Shown piece by piece: positions 7,520 through 8,909 of a stretch of 8,909 nucleotides of DNA. Below the pieces are notes generated by a model, which saw only the letters and a program-made list of their open reading frames with translations, ran no database searches and was not told where the DNA came from. Position numbers and translations under genes: made by a program. Each line of letters opens with the position of its first letter. The stretch's first letter is position 1. The stretch comes from JAWPNA01 sp045402695 (GTDB lineage Bacteria; Acidobacteriota; Polarisedimenticolia; JACPZX01; DASXTC01): assembly GCA_045402695.1 (NCBI GenBank), contig JAWPNA010000225.1, positions 1-8,909 on the forward strand, in the 5' to 3' direction.

Positions 7520-8909
7520 ATGCCGGCGGTTCTGGGCGGCGTGGTCGTGTGCCTGGCGCTTGCGGCGCCCGCCCGCGCGCAAGAGGTCGAGGACATTACC
7601 GGCGCGATCGAGAAGTACCGCGGCATCCTGGCCGTGGCGGTCCAGAAGCTGGAAGATCTCGAGTTGCCCGAGGCGCTGGCAGGCTTCACCGAGGTGATCG
7701 ACGCCTACAAGACGGGCAAGCTCTCCACGGCCACCCCCTTCACCCGTCAAATCGTGGGGCAGGCCCAGGAGGCCAGGGCGCGCACCTTTGCCAACCTGGG
7801 CCGGAACGCCGAGGCGGAATCCGACTACGAGGCGCTGGTGCGCTTCGATCTCACCTGGCCCGTGGATCGCACGCGGACCTCTCCAAAGATACTGGCCATC
7901 TACGACAAGGTGCGCGCGCGGCTGGTCGGGACCCTCGTCGTGCAAACCGAGCCGCCCGGAGCCAGGGTGTCCCTCGACAACGATCCCCTCGGCCGGAGCC
8001 CGATGTTCGATCGCGAAGTCCTGGCCGGGACCTACACGCTTCGGGTCGAGGCGGAAGGATTCGAGACGCACAGCGAGGCGATCACGGTGGCCGGGGGGGC
8101 GCGCGCGGAAAAGGCGGTGCGTCTGATCCCGAATGCCCGCGGCGTCATCTTGCTCACGTCACCGCCGGGAGCCAGGGTCAGCCTGGACGGCAAGGAGCGC
8201 GGCATCACGTTCGGGGAGGCGGGGCAGGAGTACGCCGAGTCGGCCGCGGCCCTGGGTCTGACTCCTTCCCAGATCTCGGCTCCGCTGCTCGTGGAGAACG
8301 TCCCGCCGGGCACGCGCTTGTTGAAGATCGAGAAGGAATGCCACGAGCCGCAGCTCCTGAGCATCGACGTGGTGCTGGACCCCAACGACTCCTCGCCGCT
8401 CAAGTTTTCCCCGATCCGGCTCACTCCCAGCCTCGGCGCCCTCTCTCTCGAGTCGAGCCCCTCGACCGCGGAGATCATCCTGGACGGCAAGGCCTCGGGA
8501 AGGACGCCGGCGCGGCTTGATGACCTCTGCTCTGGAAGCCACGACCTGATCCTGAAGCTGGCTGGCGCCGGCCAGTGGATCGGAAGCGTCCAGGTGGCGA
8601 AGGGGCAGAAGTCCTCCGTAAAGGAGACGCTGCGGATGACTCTCGCCTACGTCGGAATGGCCGCGGCCGGGTCTGCCAGACAGCCTTCGGCGGGAGAGCG
8701 GGAAGTTGGCGAGGCTCTGGCCCTGCTGACCCACTTCAACGTGCTCAGGCCAGGCTCCGGCCTGCCCGATGAGGTTCTGGCGCGGCGGCGCCCGGATCCT
8801 GGAGCCGCGCCCTCGCCCGACTATCTCGCCTCGCTCGCAAGCGCCGCCGGGGCGGACATCATCGCGGTCTCCCGACCGGGCCAGGGGGCCTTCGGCAAGA
8901 TGGTCGAGG
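7520..8909 (+). CDS. Exported TPR-like/PEGA-domain protein (3' end outside window)
   Basis: This frame is open from ATG 7520 to the right edge (463 codons plus one base) with no stop. The first 20 residues are a signal peptide: hydrophobic VLGGVVVCLALA, then APARA before Gln21. Residues 21-135 are helical and TPR-like (ALAGFTEVIDAYKTGKLS, FANLGRNAEAESDYEALVRFD). Three PEGA units follow: 136-204 (EPPGARVSLDNDPLGRSP), 208-303 (SPPGARVSLDGKERG, with an insertion near 228-253) and 305-374 (SPSTAEIILDGKASGRTP). Residues 375-463 begin another domain of unknown type containing LASAAGADIIAVSRP. PEGA domains are thought to bind other proteins or surface polymers. The gene starts 10 bases after the TPR/NHL stop, with a weak AGG site nine bases upstream. 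An in-frame ATG at 7472 would overlap that gene by 38 bases and add the Arg-rich N-terminus MTRSARRSSDSSRPGF, which suits a signal peptide better. Probably a partner of the upstream PEGA kinase. Confidence 0.85.
   Translation, partial: MPAVLGGVVVCLALAAPARAQEVEDITGAIEKYRGILAVAVQKLEDLELPEALAGFTEVIDAYKTGKLSTATPFTRQIVGQAQEARARTFANLGRNAEAESDYEALVRFDLTWPVDRTRTSPKILAIYDKVRARLVGTLVVQTEPPGARVSLDNDPLGRSPMFDREVLAGTYTLRVEAEGFETHSEAITVAGGARAEKAVRLIPNARGVILLTSPPGARVSLDGKERGITFGEAGQEYAESAAALGLTPSQISAPLLVENVPPGTRLLKIEKECHEPQLLSIDVVLDPNDSSPLKFSPIRLTPSLGALSLESSPSTAEIILDGKASGRTPARLDDLCSGSHDLILKLAGAGQWIGSVQVAKGQKSSVKETLRMTLAYVGMAAAGSARQPSAGEREVGEALALLTHFNVLRPGSGLPDEVLARRRPDPGAAPSPDYLASLASAAGADIIAVSRPGQGAFGKMVE
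7949..8188 (+). repeat. Adjacent PEGA units with a recurring PPGARVSLD core
   Basis: The core PPGARVSLD occurs at residues 145-153 (7952-7978) and again at 215-223 (8162-8188), 210 bases apart. The DNA GGAGCCAGGGT is identical in both copies. Conservation at both protein and DNA level suggests a comparatively recent internal duplication of one PEGA unit, or gene conversion between units. Confidence 0.65.

Noticed and set aside
7549..8520. 323-codon + frame overlapping the PEGA gene
   Set aside because: It is a shadow in another frame with no recognisable domain; the 7520 frame has a signal peptide, PEGA units and conserved cores.

Overview
The window is strongly GC-rich, and all six genes lie on the + strand with very little space between them. 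Its protein types are a Hanks-type Ser/Thr kinase with extracytoplasmic PEGA domains, a secreted TPR/NHL protein, a secreted TPR-like/PEGA protein and a YfhO-family membrane protein. This mix suggests a chromosomal segment of a Gram-negative-type, high-GC bacterium such as Acidobacteriota, Myxococcota/Deltaproteobacteria or a related uncultured lineage. That assignment is inference from gene content; no rRNA or marker gene fixes the taxon. I see no tRNA, rRNA, CRISPR array, insertion sequence or phage gene.

Layout. Positions 1-612 hold the C-terminal part of 3-dehydroquinate synthase (aroB), cut by the window edge. Positions 609-2969 encode a large YfhO-like polytopic membrane protein that overlaps aroB by an ATGA. 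A 66-base gap carries a weak promoter candidate, followed by a YfcE-type metallophosphoesterase at 3036-3752. The next gap (3753-3877) holds the best regulatory signal in the window: a TTGACT-N17-TAAGAT promoter candidate whose spacer is almost entirely a run of six C and seven G, which can also form a short hairpin.

From 3878 to the right edge runs a tight three-gene cluster. It comprises the kinase (3878-5953), a TPR plus NHL-propeller protein with a signal peptide (5950-7509, GTGA overlap), and a TPR-like plus PEGA protein (7520 to beyond 8909). The last gene is open to the right edge and is easily missed because its stop codon lies outside the window.

How the genes may work together. The kinase has a complete cytoplasmic catalytic domain, one membrane span and about four PEGA-like units outside. 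The next two genes encode exported proteins built of protein-protein interaction modules, one of them again with PEGA units. This looks like an envelope-sensing kinase made together with its periplasmic partners. The grouping and domain layout are seen in the sequence; the signalling role is inferred. aroB is housekeeping, and the YfhO and metallophosphoesterase genes have no evident link to the kinase cluster.
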